Shown here one piece after another: positions 25,501 to 31,726 of a DNA stretch of 32,121 bases. A model generated the notes under the pieces. It was not told where the DNA came from and made no database searches. It saw only the letters and a program-made list of their open reading frames with translations. The DNA lies in the NCBI GenBank assembly GCA_018651445.1, contig JABIDZ010000089.1:1-32121 (forward strand). The letters run 5' to 3'. A program made the translations under genes and the position numbers. Position 1 is the first letter of the stretch. Every line of letters starts with the position of its first letter. The DNA comes from Candidatus Iainarchaeum sp. (GTDB lineage: Archaea; Iainarchaeota; Iainarchaeia; Iainarchaeales; JAAZKV01).

Positions 25501-25864
25501 CTAAGTCTTTTGCTTGGGCCTTATCTAAAAATAATTCTGGTTCTTCTTCAGATTCATCCTCATCAGAATCTTCCTCATCTTCTGCTTCTTCCTCGTCGTC
25601 TTCCTCTTCGTCGTCATCTGTTTCTTCTTCGTCTTCTTCGCTATCCTCGTCCTCTTCTTCGCTTTCGTCGTCTTCCTCTTCTTCCGCGTCTTCTTCAGTT
25701 TTTCGTTTTTTCTTTTCTTTTTCACTTAGTTCTTCAGCTTTTGCTTTTAGTTTTTGTTTAGAAGCTTTCTTTTCGTCGTCTTCGCCAAACACGTCGTCGA
25801 AGATGTCGTCACTAGTATCAATACTCTTCTCTACACGATCATTGTCATAAACTGAATCTGCCAT
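22565..25864 (-). CDS. HerA-like ATPase with acidic tracts and C-terminal winged helix
   Basis: A 1099-residue FtsK/HerA-superfamily ATPase, the type that pumps or threads DNA as a hexamer. Residues about 20-115 are an extreme Glu/Asp/Ser stretch. Walker A is GARGSGKS (about 327-334), Walker B WLFIDEAH (about 588-595), and FATQQPSAID follows, as in HerA (COG0433). A second acidic tract (about 795-865) links to a C-terminal part with a winged-helix-like stretch (LHLNEAEILAVKLLES). I start at ATG 25862-25864, because the GTG at 25871-25873 falls in a GTGAG ribosome site. No nurA gene lies nearby, so this may not be the canonical repair HerA. Cytosolic. Confidence 0.8.
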   Translation of the reverse strand: MADSVYDNDRVEKSIDTSDDIFDDVFGEDDEKKASKQKLKAKAEELSEKEKKKRKTEEDAEEEEDDESEEEDEDSEEDEEETDDDEEEDDEEEAEDEEDSDEDESEEEPELFLDKAQAKDLEKKARELEKKINPKKSKSNYNQIVKEGLAKSIEAGITAGSAAKVKEVTGKLNLKVEIDEEEIIKPKKKTKATPLEKNIIKNVIKNKANKATKKDDLADYLLKEHGTKEEGASAEWGFEKEAEVIGEKAELDALKAENANVKTKIKPKINFLMNEVTGNAYIGRKKSVLKKYGDQGGLHIGRVGEEELSKTPIYLDGLNPHVVFVCGARGSGKSYVLGVLAEELALKNKNVGIVVVDPIGVFWSMKHPNRDEKELELLAEWEIMPQGLDNLKVLIPVGMKDSVPKSTYNSTFSIQPSLLTAEDWALTFGMDRFSPTGLLLDKVLEKIKKGYTTKGDNPKQVRGKEQTYSIDDLVNCLEFDSELNDREKGYKPESIRAITSRFDAAKSWGIFDEAGTPLSMISRAGQMTILDTSFLDDTVSALVIGIISRRLLSARKLSTRREAAGKFEDNGVEDLVEINVPPTWLFIDEAHTLIPGGNSKTPASKAIVEYVKQGRRPGLSLVFATQQPSAIDSKVLSQLDVIMAHKLVFDDDVKAIQKRTPTIIPAPYKKPNFIKTLPVGTALTGDRQETTARAFVMNIRPRMSQHEGRDAETIEVKHDMGQEQVELLAMRITLKKLEKDPSIKIETLEQIIETLESTYKKKIAFETVQELLEEQGVEFDEERLYAKGVLAEMEAEETAENEEEDAESEDGEENEESEEDSEDRDEEDDDENDSEDDEEETDDDEDEDNDDEEYEASVELTALQPTVVEAQARLLLAKLRLKKALGLFGEEEIVDRLGMKYATLYKIRYNYFSQKDAFQVGEAYINSQTGEFIHDNKGSLVESVGLPQLLHLNEAEILAVKLLESKHDIHSLSENMGMEPGNVKRVLEKLAEKDMVKVEKQKDRMVYNLKEKIDLPPSPLHAIMPSIGKRPIIEVESVPLLRPNIEEKEAVDLIKKVWKNISVKEVTHLFLPVWEGVLKKKTGEERVVRIDAINGRQIK

Positions 25865-25926
25865 ATTACTCACTTATTATTTCTCTAATTAAGAGGGAGT
25901 TTTTGCTTAAAAAACCTTTTCCTCTG

Positions 25927-25950
25927 CCTTTTCTTTTAAAAAAGAAAAGG
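25927..25950. repeat. Perfect 11-bp inverted repeat
   Basis: CCTTTTCTTTT and its complement AAAAGAAAAGG are separated by AA, upstream of the HerA-like gene promoter. It may be an operator or a terminator for leftward transcription. Confidence 0.5.
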
Positions 25951-26240
25951 TAAGTTGTCAAAAGAAAACTTTGGGGTTATGTTTGCTTTTTTCCATTACC
26001 TTTTTAAAAAGAATGAGAACAAATATTATCGTGTTGGGAGTGAACTTTACAAAGTTTTTACTTTGTTGAGTTCGGCAAAACAAATGTTTTGCAAGAGGAG
26101 ACAAATCACACCGTTTATCGGTTCCCTGGTTTGTCTTCTTTAATTTTATTTCTGTGCTTTCTTTTGATGTGACAAACGGTTGTTTGTAACACCCGTAAAA
26201 CTTTAGTTTTGTTAGGGAAAAGAAAGTAAAGTTCTACAAA
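25951..26240. other. Gene-free stretch with serial hairpins
   Basis: No convincing gene. It holds a chain of short perfect hairpins: ACAAAG/CTTTGT (26049-26066), GCAAAACA-AA-TGTTTTGC (26075-26092), GACAAA/TTTGTC (26100-26135) enclosing ACCG/CGGT, ACAAAC/GTTTGT (26172-26187) and AAAAC/GTTTT (26197-26210). I found no SRP or RNase P hallmark on either strand. It may be a structured RNA or a decayed repeat cluster. Confidence 0.45.
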
Positions 26241-26268
26241 GAAAAACGTGTTATCCTTTAGATAACAC
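26241..26268 (-). terminator. Terminator of the MazG-HAD operon
   Basis: On the minus strand GTGTTATC-TAAAG-GATAACAC (26248-26268) is followed by GTTTTTC, a classic intrinsic terminator shape, 14 nt after the MazG-like stop. Confidence 0.65.
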
Positions 26269-26281
26269 TAGTTTATTAGTT

Positions 26282-26614
26282 TTATTTGTCTGCGCCGTGT
26301 ACTTTTAACTCATGATTTTCTTTTCGCATATATAGTTTTCTCAAATTGTTTTCAGCGATATCTGCTAAGGTAAAACCTAGTTTATCCGCTAATGCAGAGA
26401 TATACCAGAGCGCGTCTCCTAGTTCTCCTGCTAAACCTTGTTTGTCTACTTCGCTTAGCACACCGTCTTTGTTTCGGTGAATGATTTTCATTCGCCCCGC
26501 GAATTCTCCTGCTTCGCTTACTAAACCAAGCGCATAATAATCTAGATTATTTTCTTTAGAAATAACATTCAAATCAGTTCGCTTAGCTCTTTCTTGATAC
26601 TCGTCTAAATTCAT
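26282..26614 (-). CDS. MazG-like nucleotide pyrophosphohydrolase
   Basis: A 110-residue all-alpha NTP pyrophosphatase. The metal-binding pattern is visible: LVSEAGEFAGRMK (ExxE-type) and, after a loop, LAGELGDALWYISALAD (ExxD). The family hydrolyses (d)NTPs to NMP and pyrophosphate, often to remove damaged or excess nucleotides. The start is ATG 26612-26614 with GGAGATGTGAT directly upstream, which overlaps the stop of the preceding gene; a longer in-frame start lies inside that gene and is unlikely. The HAD gene upstream forms an operon with it (stop-to-start gap 4 bp). A terminator follows. Confidence 0.85.
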   Translation of the reverse strand: MNLDEYQERAKRTDLNVISKENNLDYYALGLVSEAGEFAGRMKIIHRNKDGVLSEVDKQGLAGELGDALWYISALADKLGFTLADIAENNLRKLYMRKENHELKVHGADK

Positions 26615-26618
26615 TTTA

Positions 26619-27224
26619 TCACATCTCCTTAACTTTTTCATAAATTGTTTTCCAATCTTTACACGAAATAACGTTTGATTGATTATTCACATTTGCATGT
26701 TCATAAAGAAAAATAGTTCCATTGTATTCTTCACCTAAAAGTTCGGCTATTTGTGGTTTATCATCAATTACTCCAATAAACCGAGAATTATTTTCTTTGA
26801 TAAATTTTGCTTTCCATTCGTCTCCTTTGTTAAAAGGCAATTCTGATGGCCTACAAATAATTTCTGCTTTTGGAAAATTATTTTGTTCGAGCCATTTTTG
26901 TGTTCCGTCTTTTACTTTGTCTGGCCTTGTTGTTGTATACGCTGAAATGGGTATGATTTTACTAATCTTAGTCAGATATGTATTTGCTCCGTCAATTAAT
27001 GGGAGTTTCGTTTGTAGTTCATTTGAAAATCTTTGTTCTTCCATCCAAGCTTCTGCTTCTTTTGTTTGCCAGTAAGGTACATTTTGTGTGTATCTATATT
27101 TAGCAATCAATTGGTTTTGTGAAAGATTTTCAGGATTTCCAAATAATTTTTGCATTGTGCCTACCCAATAACCAATTGTCCATGAAAGTGTTTCATCAAT
27201 ATCTATTGCTAGTCCGGGGATCAT
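26619..27224 (-). CDS. HAD-family phosphatase, 5'-nucleotidase-like
   Basis: A 201-residue haloacid-dehalogenase hydrolase. Motif I is GLAIDIDETLS, with the nucleophile Asp and the +2 acid Asp near residues 7-9. PISAYTTTRP is motif II (SAYTTTR). FIGVIDDKPQ is motif IV with the metal-binding acids. The layout and size fit the 5'(3')-deoxyribonucleotidase-like group, but the substrate is not proven. I start at ATG 27222-27224, just before the motif; an ATTATAAC box at about 27252-27259 lies 26-30 nt upstream, so the mRNA is nearly leaderless. With the MazG-like gene it looks like a small nucleotide-cleaning operon. Confidence 0.8.
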   Translation of the reverse strand: MIPGLAIDIDETLSWTIGYWVGTMQKLFGNPENLSQNQLIAKYRYTQNVPYWQTKEAEAWMEEQRFSNELQTKLPLIDGANTYLTKISKIIPISAYTTTRPDKVKDGTQKWLEQNNFPKAEIICRPSELPFNKGDEWKAKFIKENNSRFIGVIDDKPQIAELLGEEYNGTIFLYEHANVNNQSNVISCKDWKTIYEKVKEM

Positions 27225-27365
27225 TTTATCAGTTAAGTTGTAATCCAAAACAGTTATAATTAGAAATGTAGAGTGAGTAATAATCAACAATCAGTTCTAA
27301 TCTCTAAGTTTATTAGAGCGAAATCTATATGAATAGTTTATTTTGTTTCTAGATTGTGTAGAAAA

Positions 27366-27713
27366 CTAGTTGAATTGATCTTTACACGCTTGTGCATACG
27401 AGTTATATGCGGTGGAAACAGCATTTCTACAACTTTCAATTGCTTCGCCAGTCTCGCCGTTACAATTTGAAGCAGAAATCTGTAACATGGCATCATACAT
27501 CGAACCACATTCTTTAAGCATAGCAGTGTTAATTGAATTTACTTTTGATTCCAATTCATTGATTTCAATTTGCATTGGCTGGGTAAGTTCTGCGATTGTT
27601 TTGTCTTGGTCTGCATTGTGTATTGCAAGATTGTTCATTTGTGTAAAAACAATTAGGAACAATAATAGAATTATTACGATTTGCACAATTATTACTTTCA
27701 TTAATTTGTCCAT
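27366..27713 (-). CDS. Small membrane-anchored protein, unknown
   Basis: A 115-residue protein with an N-terminal signal-anchor (KVIIVQIVIILLLFLIVF, about residues 6-23), a short coiled coil (about 35-65) and four Cys in the C-terminal half (KECGSM, SNCNGE, ESCRNA, QACKDQ), suggesting two disulfides outside the cell. I do not recognise a family. A TTTAAATATA-type box at about 27733-27745 lies 25 nt upstream of the ATG, implying a leaderless transcript. Confidence 0.65.
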   Translation of the reverse strand: MDKLMKVIIVQIVIILLLFLIVFTQMNNLAIHNADQDKTIAELTQPMQIEINELESKVNSINTAMLKECGSMYDAMLQISASNCNGETGEAIESCRNAVSTAYNSYAQACKDQFN

Positions 27714-27775
27714 AGATTATGTTGATTTTTATTATATTTAAAGATTGTGCCGTTCATCAATTTTTCGTTGTAAAA

Positions 27776-27880
27776 ATAGGGGCTGCTAAAAGCGCCCAAG
27801 TGCTGCCGGCTTGCCGGCAACGCAGAGTGAGGACGTCGAAAAAAAAGTTCAAATCTTTTTGTGATTCTCTCTCTTTGAGA
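27776..27880. other. GC-rich hairpin cluster with a tRNA-Ser 3'-end copy
   Basis: In this otherwise AT-rich gap there are three hairpins: AGCGC/GTGCT (27791-27804), TGCCGGC-TT-GCCGGCA (27804-27819) and TCTCTC-TTT-GAGAGA (about 27867-27882). The 12 bases CGCAGAGTGAGG at 27821-27832 are identical to the terminal 12 bases of the tRNA-Ser gene at 30997-31008, in the same orientation. It may be an attachment-site remnant or a structured element. Confidence 0.45.
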
Positions 27881-27951
27881 GACCAATTTTGTCACATCTA
27901 TTAGAACTTTCATATATAAATATGTTGTGTTATTTAACATAAATTGTAGTA

Positions 27952-28509
27952 TTATTTTATGTCGCTTGGTAATTGTGTTAGCAAGTGATCTCGTACATTG
28001 GATGCCACTATTGGAGTATTGTTCAAAGTCATTGTTATTAAATATTCGTTTGAACTCCATGCGATATAATAAAGGTTTCTTACATCTCCGTCGTCGTTGT
28101 AGTATAACTTGCTTGTCCCATAATTGACGGTGTAAAAATTGTTTTCATTATGTTGTGAGTTGGATTTCATGAATTCAACTGCAGTATTCAGATTTTCTCT
28201 ATTCTCGAATTTCATTATGTTAACTATATTTGAACAAAAATCTCCATTTGTACAAATACCATTTGGATCACTAAAATTATATTTGACTGAAATTACTTTA
28301 TCTATTCCTTGGATCTGTGCTTTTATTGTATCGGGATTACAGTTCCATGCGTATTGACTGCTGTCATTTAGATAAACTCCCGAATCGGTAATATCAGGTA
28401 GGAATGAATGTAGTTCTGCATCTCCACAGTAAGTGTTTGTATCCGGGCCGAAGCATCCAAACACTAAAACAAAAAGCAACAATGGAACTATTACAAATAT
28501 CTTTTTCAT
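27952..28509 (-). CDS. Predicted lipoprotein, unknown
   Basis: A 185-residue exported protein. The signal peptide MKKIFVIVPLLLFVLVFG ends at a lipobox Cys (C19). The rest is polar with further Cys (TYCGDAE, YAWNCNPD, GICTNGDFCS) and no recognised domain. A CTTTTAAAA box at about 28538-28547 is placed for a start very near the ATG. It is followed upstream by the metallopeptidase lipoprotein gene on the same strand, 45 bp away, so they may be related in function or be part of one island. Function unknown. Confidence 0.7.
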   Translation of the reverse strand: MKKIFVIVPLLLFVLVFGCFGPDTNTYCGDAELHSFLPDITDSGVYLNDSSQYAWNCNPDTIKAQIQGIDKVISVKYNFSDPNGICTNGDFCSNIVNIMKFENRENLNTAVEFMKSNSQHNENNFYTVNYGTSKLYYNDDGDVRNLYYIAWSSNEYLITMTLNNTPIVASNVRDHLLTQLPSDIK

Positions 28510-28553
28510 TTAAATCAATATATATTTGTTATTTGTATTTTTAAAAGTTTGCT

Positions 28554-29927
28554 TTAACGAGTTAATTCATCAATTTTGCTTTGAATTGCTTCTCTGCTGA
28601 TTCGATTGAATTCGTTTGATGTTTCCCAAAAGCGCATAAGACTATTTTGGGATGAGCGGTAATTTGTAATGCCTTTTGCATTCCAATAACAACCGGTTTC
28701 ATCTATACAATTGACTCCAATATTTGTTTCATCAAAAGAATACTGTGATGGGATTGCTCCACAAGCACCAGTATACGGATCTTCTTGATAGTAATCTTCA
28801 AAATTATTGGTTATGTTTTTTGCACATGTGATAAAGTTGTTAAAATCTTCAAATCGAGGAACTTGTGTATTTAAGTCACCTGAACACCATGTTGGGCAAC
28901 CCGTAATATCCACATTTGGTCGATTACTTAAATCCATGGTCGCCATTGTATTCGAATATTCATCACTTAGATTTGCAAATGCGTGCCCAAACTCATGAAC
29001 TAACATTTTTGTTGCTAAGGTTTTTTCGCTAACGGGTCCAGCTACGCGGCTCATCAACACTCGATTACTTCCACCCAAACCAAGCATTTCTATACCATCA
29101 AAATCTAAGATTGTTATTACAATTCGAGAATTTGTCATTCTTGCTATGTGATTGGCTCGGTTTACACAATTCTCTCCGCTTCCATGTTGAGTATTTCCCG
29201 TAGGATAACAGTTCAGATTAAAATCCGTATAATATACATTGAATTCATTGATGTTTTCTTTTAATGGAGAATAAGCAAAAAGACCATTGTGGTCTGCAAA
29301 TTTATCAACAAATTTTTCCAAGTCCGATTCTATTAAACTAGGATCCGAATATTTGTTAAACACAAATAATAAATTAATTTGATCCTTGTTGGAACCATTT
29401 TCCATGAATATGTTGATTGGAATCGTGCCACAATCAGCTAAACAGATTTCAGATGTTTCGTTAGCACCACAATTTAGATTTCCACAGTATTCATAATCTC
29501 GTATTTCTTCTTTTGGCTGGTTTATTAATTTTTGATAATTAAACTGATTGTATATGTGTAATATCTTTTCATCAGTACTTATTTCTTCAATGTTGTAGTC
29601 ATACTGAATATCGAACGCGCCAGTAAAACTAATTGTTTGATCATCGTAGTAATTAACATCTAGAATTATTGTAGAATTGTCTTCTAAGTTGGTAAGCGTT
29701 AAATTTGTTTCAGTTATTTTCCATGAATAATATTGTGTGCCAGGTTCTGGAATAGAATACCATGTGTCAAATATTGTGTTCGTATTTGAGCAATCTTCTG
29801 GGCAGTTTTGGTAATTCTCATTGTCATTACATAACTCGTCTCCGCAAAAAGATCTTTCATAACATCCCAAAGTTGAAAAGAGAAACAGCACCAGAATTAG
29901 GATAGTAACCAAACTATATGTCTTCAT
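28554..29927 (-). CDS. M64-like zinc metallopeptidase lipoprotein
   Basis: A 457-residue surface peptidase. Lipobox Cys at C22 (FLFSTLGC). Two Cys motifs follow, CGDELCNDNENYQNCPEDC (28-46) and a second near 147 (CGNLNCGANETSEIC), a pattern common on archaeal surface proteins. The catalytic part has LVHEFGHAFANLSDEY near residue 310: HEFGH gives two zinc His and the catalytic Glu, and DEY is the distal region expected for M64 (IgA-peptidase) enzymes. ATTTATATTCC at about 29949-29959 is centred 26 nt from the ATG, implying a leaderless transcript. Substrate unknown. Confidence 0.8.
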   Translation of the reverse strand: MKTYSLVTILILVLFLFSTLGCYERSFCGDELCNDNENYQNCPEDCSNTNTIFDTWYSIPEPGTQYYSWKITETNLTLTNLEDNSTIILDVNYYDDQTISFTGAFDIQYDYNIEEISTDEKILHIYNQFNYQKLINQPKEEIRDYEYCGNLNCGANETSEICLADCGTIPINIFMENGSNKDQINLLFVFNKYSDPSLIESDLEKFVDKFADHNGLFAYSPLKENINEFNVYYTDFNLNCYPTGNTQHGSGENCVNRANHIARMTNSRIVITILDFDGIEMLGLGGSNRVLMSRVAGPVSEKTLATKMLVHEFGHAFANLSDEYSNTMATMDLSNRPNVDITGCPTWCSGDLNTQVPRFEDFNNFITCAKNITNNFEDYYQEDPYTGACGAIPSQYSFDETNIGVNCIDETGCYWNAKGITNYRSSQNSLMRFWETSNEFNRISREAIQSKIDELTR

Positions 29928-30001
29928 ATTTTAATGAAGTACTTTGGAATATAAATAATTAACTTTTATTATGGTGTGGGCGGGTGATGATATTGGCAGG
30001 A

Positions 30002-30934
30002 TTATTCGTTTAGTGCATTTTTGTATTGTTTTTTGAATCGTTTGACTAGTAGTTTTGCTAGTGCAGACCCAGAGTTTTCTTTATTGCATTTGTCTAGTGC
30101 CTTGAAGTATTTTGCTTTTTCTTTTGTTTTTATATCAATCATTTGGTATCCGTTTTGATGTATTATGTAATTCATTATTACTCGGCTTGTTCGGCCGTTT
30201 CCATCTTGGAATGGATGAATTTTTACAAATTTCCAGTGTGCCCATGCGGCTAGTTCTAACGGATGTAGTTTTGACTTTAATTTGTGATACTCGGCAATAT
30301 AATTTTTCATATCTGTCAAAACATATTTTGCCGGCGTGGTTTTGAAGTCTGCGTTTCGTACATAGTTGTCTCGTGTTTTATAGTGCCCAGCAATATGTGG
30401 TTTTGTGTCTTTGAAATAGAGTTCGTGTAATTTGTGAATAAATTTATCAGATAGTCTCTCTTTTGACTCTTTAATATAGTTCAAAACTTTTTCAGCGTTT
30501 TTTGCTTCAAGTATATCTTCTAAGTCTTTGTTTGGTGCAAGATTTTCTTCTAAGATTAAAGCAACTTCCTTTGCTGTTAATGTGCTACCTTCAATAGAGT
30601 TTGAATTGAAAACAAATGTATTTACAAAGTTCTGCCCGAATTGTTCTTTACCGGTTGGATTAAGTTTGTTGAATCGTTTTATGAATGCATTGTTAATTTC
30701 ATCAATTTCATTTATTTCAATGTTTGTTAAATAGTGGAAACCAAAAATTTTCTTTCGTTCTTTTTCAATTTCTTTTTTGAAAGAAATAAATAATGATTCT
30801 AATGTTTTCTCAGAAGGTTTTTGTGTTCCAATATATTTTCGGAATTGTTTTCTTGTTTTGTTTGGAAGAGTAATTGATTCAACGAGGTAATAATATATAT
30901 TTTTGCCTCTTCGCGATTCTGCTAAATAAACCAT
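30002..30934 (-). CDS. Fic-family protein (probable AMP transferase)
   Basis: A 310-residue Fic-domain protein. The catalytic motif HPFQDGNGRTSR (about residue 240) is complete, with the His and the phosphate-binding Gly-Asn-Gly-Arg. An inhibitory-helix motif SNSIEG, fitting S/TxxxE(G/N), lies near residue 107, before the Fic core, so the enzyme should be self-inhibited (class II layout). Fic proteins usually transfer AMP from ATP to a Ser, Thr or Tyr of a target. The N-terminal 60 residues are basic and unusual (TRKQFRKYIGTQKP). The ATG is 26 nt from the TATA core, which is bracketed by inverted TGTTACACA repeats. The target is not inferable. Confidence 0.9.
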   Translation of the reverse strand: MVYLAESRRGKNIYYYLVESITLPNKTRKQFRKYIGTQKPSEKTLESLFISFKKEIEKERKKIFGFHYLTNIEINEIDEINNAFIKRFNKLNPTGKEQFGQNFVNTFVFNSNSIEGSTLTAKEVALILEENLAPNKDLEDILEAKNAEKVLNYIKESKERLSDKFIHKLHELYFKDTKPHIAGHYKTRDNYVRNADFKTTPAKYVLTDMKNYIAEYHKLKSKLHPLELAAWAHWKFVKIHPFQDGNGRTSRVIMNYIIHQNGYQMIDIKTKEKAKYFKALDKCNKENSGSALAKLLVKRFKKQYKNALNE

Positions 30935-30941
30935 AATAATA

Positions 30942-30994
30942 TGTTACACAAAACAATATATAAATCTATGTGTAACAGAAGAAAGTGTGTAACA
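30942..30994 (-). promoter_or_regulatory. Fic promoter with three TGTGTAACA operator-like boxes
   Basis: TGTTACACA (30942-30950) and TGTGTAACA (30969-30977) form an inverted repeat around the TATA core of fic (about 30956-30964). A third copy, TGTGTAACA (30986-30994), repeats the second after 8 bp and stops two bases before the tRNA-Ser 3' end. The geometry fits repressor binding over the TATA box. It could also be a recombinase arm site. Confidence 0.6.
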
Positions 30995-30996
30995 AG

Positions 30997-31080
30997 CGCA
31001 GAGTGAGGGATTTGAACCCCCGCTCCCGGTAGGGAACCCGCTCTCAAGGCGGGCGCGTTTGACCACTCCGCCAACTCTGC
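30997..31080 (-). tRNA. tRNA-Ser (anticodon TGA)
   Basis: Minus strand. Acceptor strands GCAGAGT and ACTCTGC pair fully with discriminator G73. The anticodon arm is CCCGC-CTTGAGA-GCGGG, giving TGA, which reads UCA (serine). A long variable arm (CCC-TACC-GGG) marks a class II tRNA, and GGTTCAAATCC is the T-arm. CCA is not encoded. An ATTTAAAAA box at about 31104-31112 lies about 26 nt upstream. Confidence 0.97.
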
Positions 31081-31195
31081 ATAATACTTGGAATCGTGAG
31101 GGTTTTTAAATTTAGCGAAGAGCAAAAAACTAGCTTTCTTTCACTCTACAAATTAATTTTTATATTGTTTAGCTCCACTTATAAAAGGTGGTATA

Positions 31196-31570
31196 ATGAC
31201 TGAATTAAATCAAGTTTACAAGTGCAAGGTTTGCGGTAATATCGTGAATGTATTACATAGAGGCATGGGAGAACTAGTTTGTTGTGGTGTTCCAATGGAA
31301 TTACAAGTAGAGAAAACTGGTGAAGAAGGAAACGAAAAACACAAACCAATAATAGAAAAAACAGATAGCGGAACGGTAATTAAAGTTGGTTCTGTGGATC
31401 ATCCAATGGAAGGAGCTCATCACATAGAATGGATAGAAGCGGTTGTTGGCGACAAGGTTTTGAGAAAGAATCTAAAAGTTGGCGAAAAACCCGAAATGAA
31501 GTTATGTGATGTAGAAATAACTTCTGCTCGCGCATATTGTAATATGCATGGTTTGTGGAAAAGCGATTAG
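31196..31570 (+). CDS. dfx: Superoxide reductase (desulfoferrodoxin)
   Basis: A 124-residue cytosolic enzyme that reduces superoxide to peroxide without making oxygen. The N-terminal desulforedoxin-like part binds a Cys4 iron: YKCKVCGN and, about 16 residues on, ELVCCGVPM. The active-site domain carries HKPII, VGSVDHPMEGAHHIEWIE (two of the ligand His regions) and CNMHGLW (the Cys and last His ligand). This is the two-iron form. GGTGG precedes the ATG. An ORF of 44 codons follows in the same operon. Confidence 0.95.
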   Translation: MTELNQVYKCKVCGNIVNVLHRGMGELVCCGVPMELQVEKTGEEGNEKHKPIIEKTDSGTVIKVGSVDHPMEGAHHIEWIEAVVGDKVLRKNLKVGEKPEMKLCDVEITSARAYCNMHGLWKSD

Positions 31571-31578
31571 GTGGTATA

Positions 31579-31713
31579 ATGGACAAACAAAGAATACAAA
31601 ATGTTCTTCGAAGACTAGAAGACTTAGCAGATAATCTTGAAAAAGAATCTGTGTATTACCGAAAAAGCATTAAAGAAATCAAGGATGAACTAAAAGAAGA
31701 AGGCTTTCTCTAG
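31579..31713 (+). CDS. Small coiled-coil orphan downstream of dfx
   Basis: A 44-residue ORF (MDKQRIQNVLRRLEDLADNL, then KESVYYRKSIKEIKDEL) starts at an ATG preceded by GGTGG, the same ribosome site as dfx, only 8 bp after the dfx stop. It is charged and helical, with no Cys or membrane segment. The stop codon lies in the loop of the operon's terminator. I cannot name it; the Shine-Dalgarno and context make it probable. Confidence 0.65.
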   Translation: MDKQRIQNVLRRLEDLADNLEKESVYYRKSIKEIKDELKEEGFL

Positions 31714-31726
31714 GGAAAGCTTTTTT
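31703..31726 (+). terminator. Terminator of the dfx operon
   Basis: GCTTTC/GAAAGC (31703-31720) followed by TTTTTT (31721-31726). The stem begins inside the last codons of the 44-aa ORF. Confidence 0.7.

Noticed and set aside
25955..26143. 62-codon plus-strand frame in the hairpin region
   Set aside because: It runs through four hairpins, has no ribosome site and an implausible composition. It is better read as non-coding.
25951..26268. Possible SRP RNA or RNase P RNA
   Set aside because: I found none of the conserved motifs of either RNA on either strand, and the ends do not pair into a long rod.
27840..27860. T-arm-like AAAAAGTTCAAATCTTTTT on the plus strand
   Set aside because: No acceptor, D or anticodon arm can be paired around it, so it is not a tRNA; the A/T stem is expected by chance.
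27701..28060. 119-codon minus-strand frame across the hairpin cluster and the lipoprotein 3' end
   Set aside because: It overlaps a well-supported lipoprotein gene in another frame and crosses the GC-rich hairpins.
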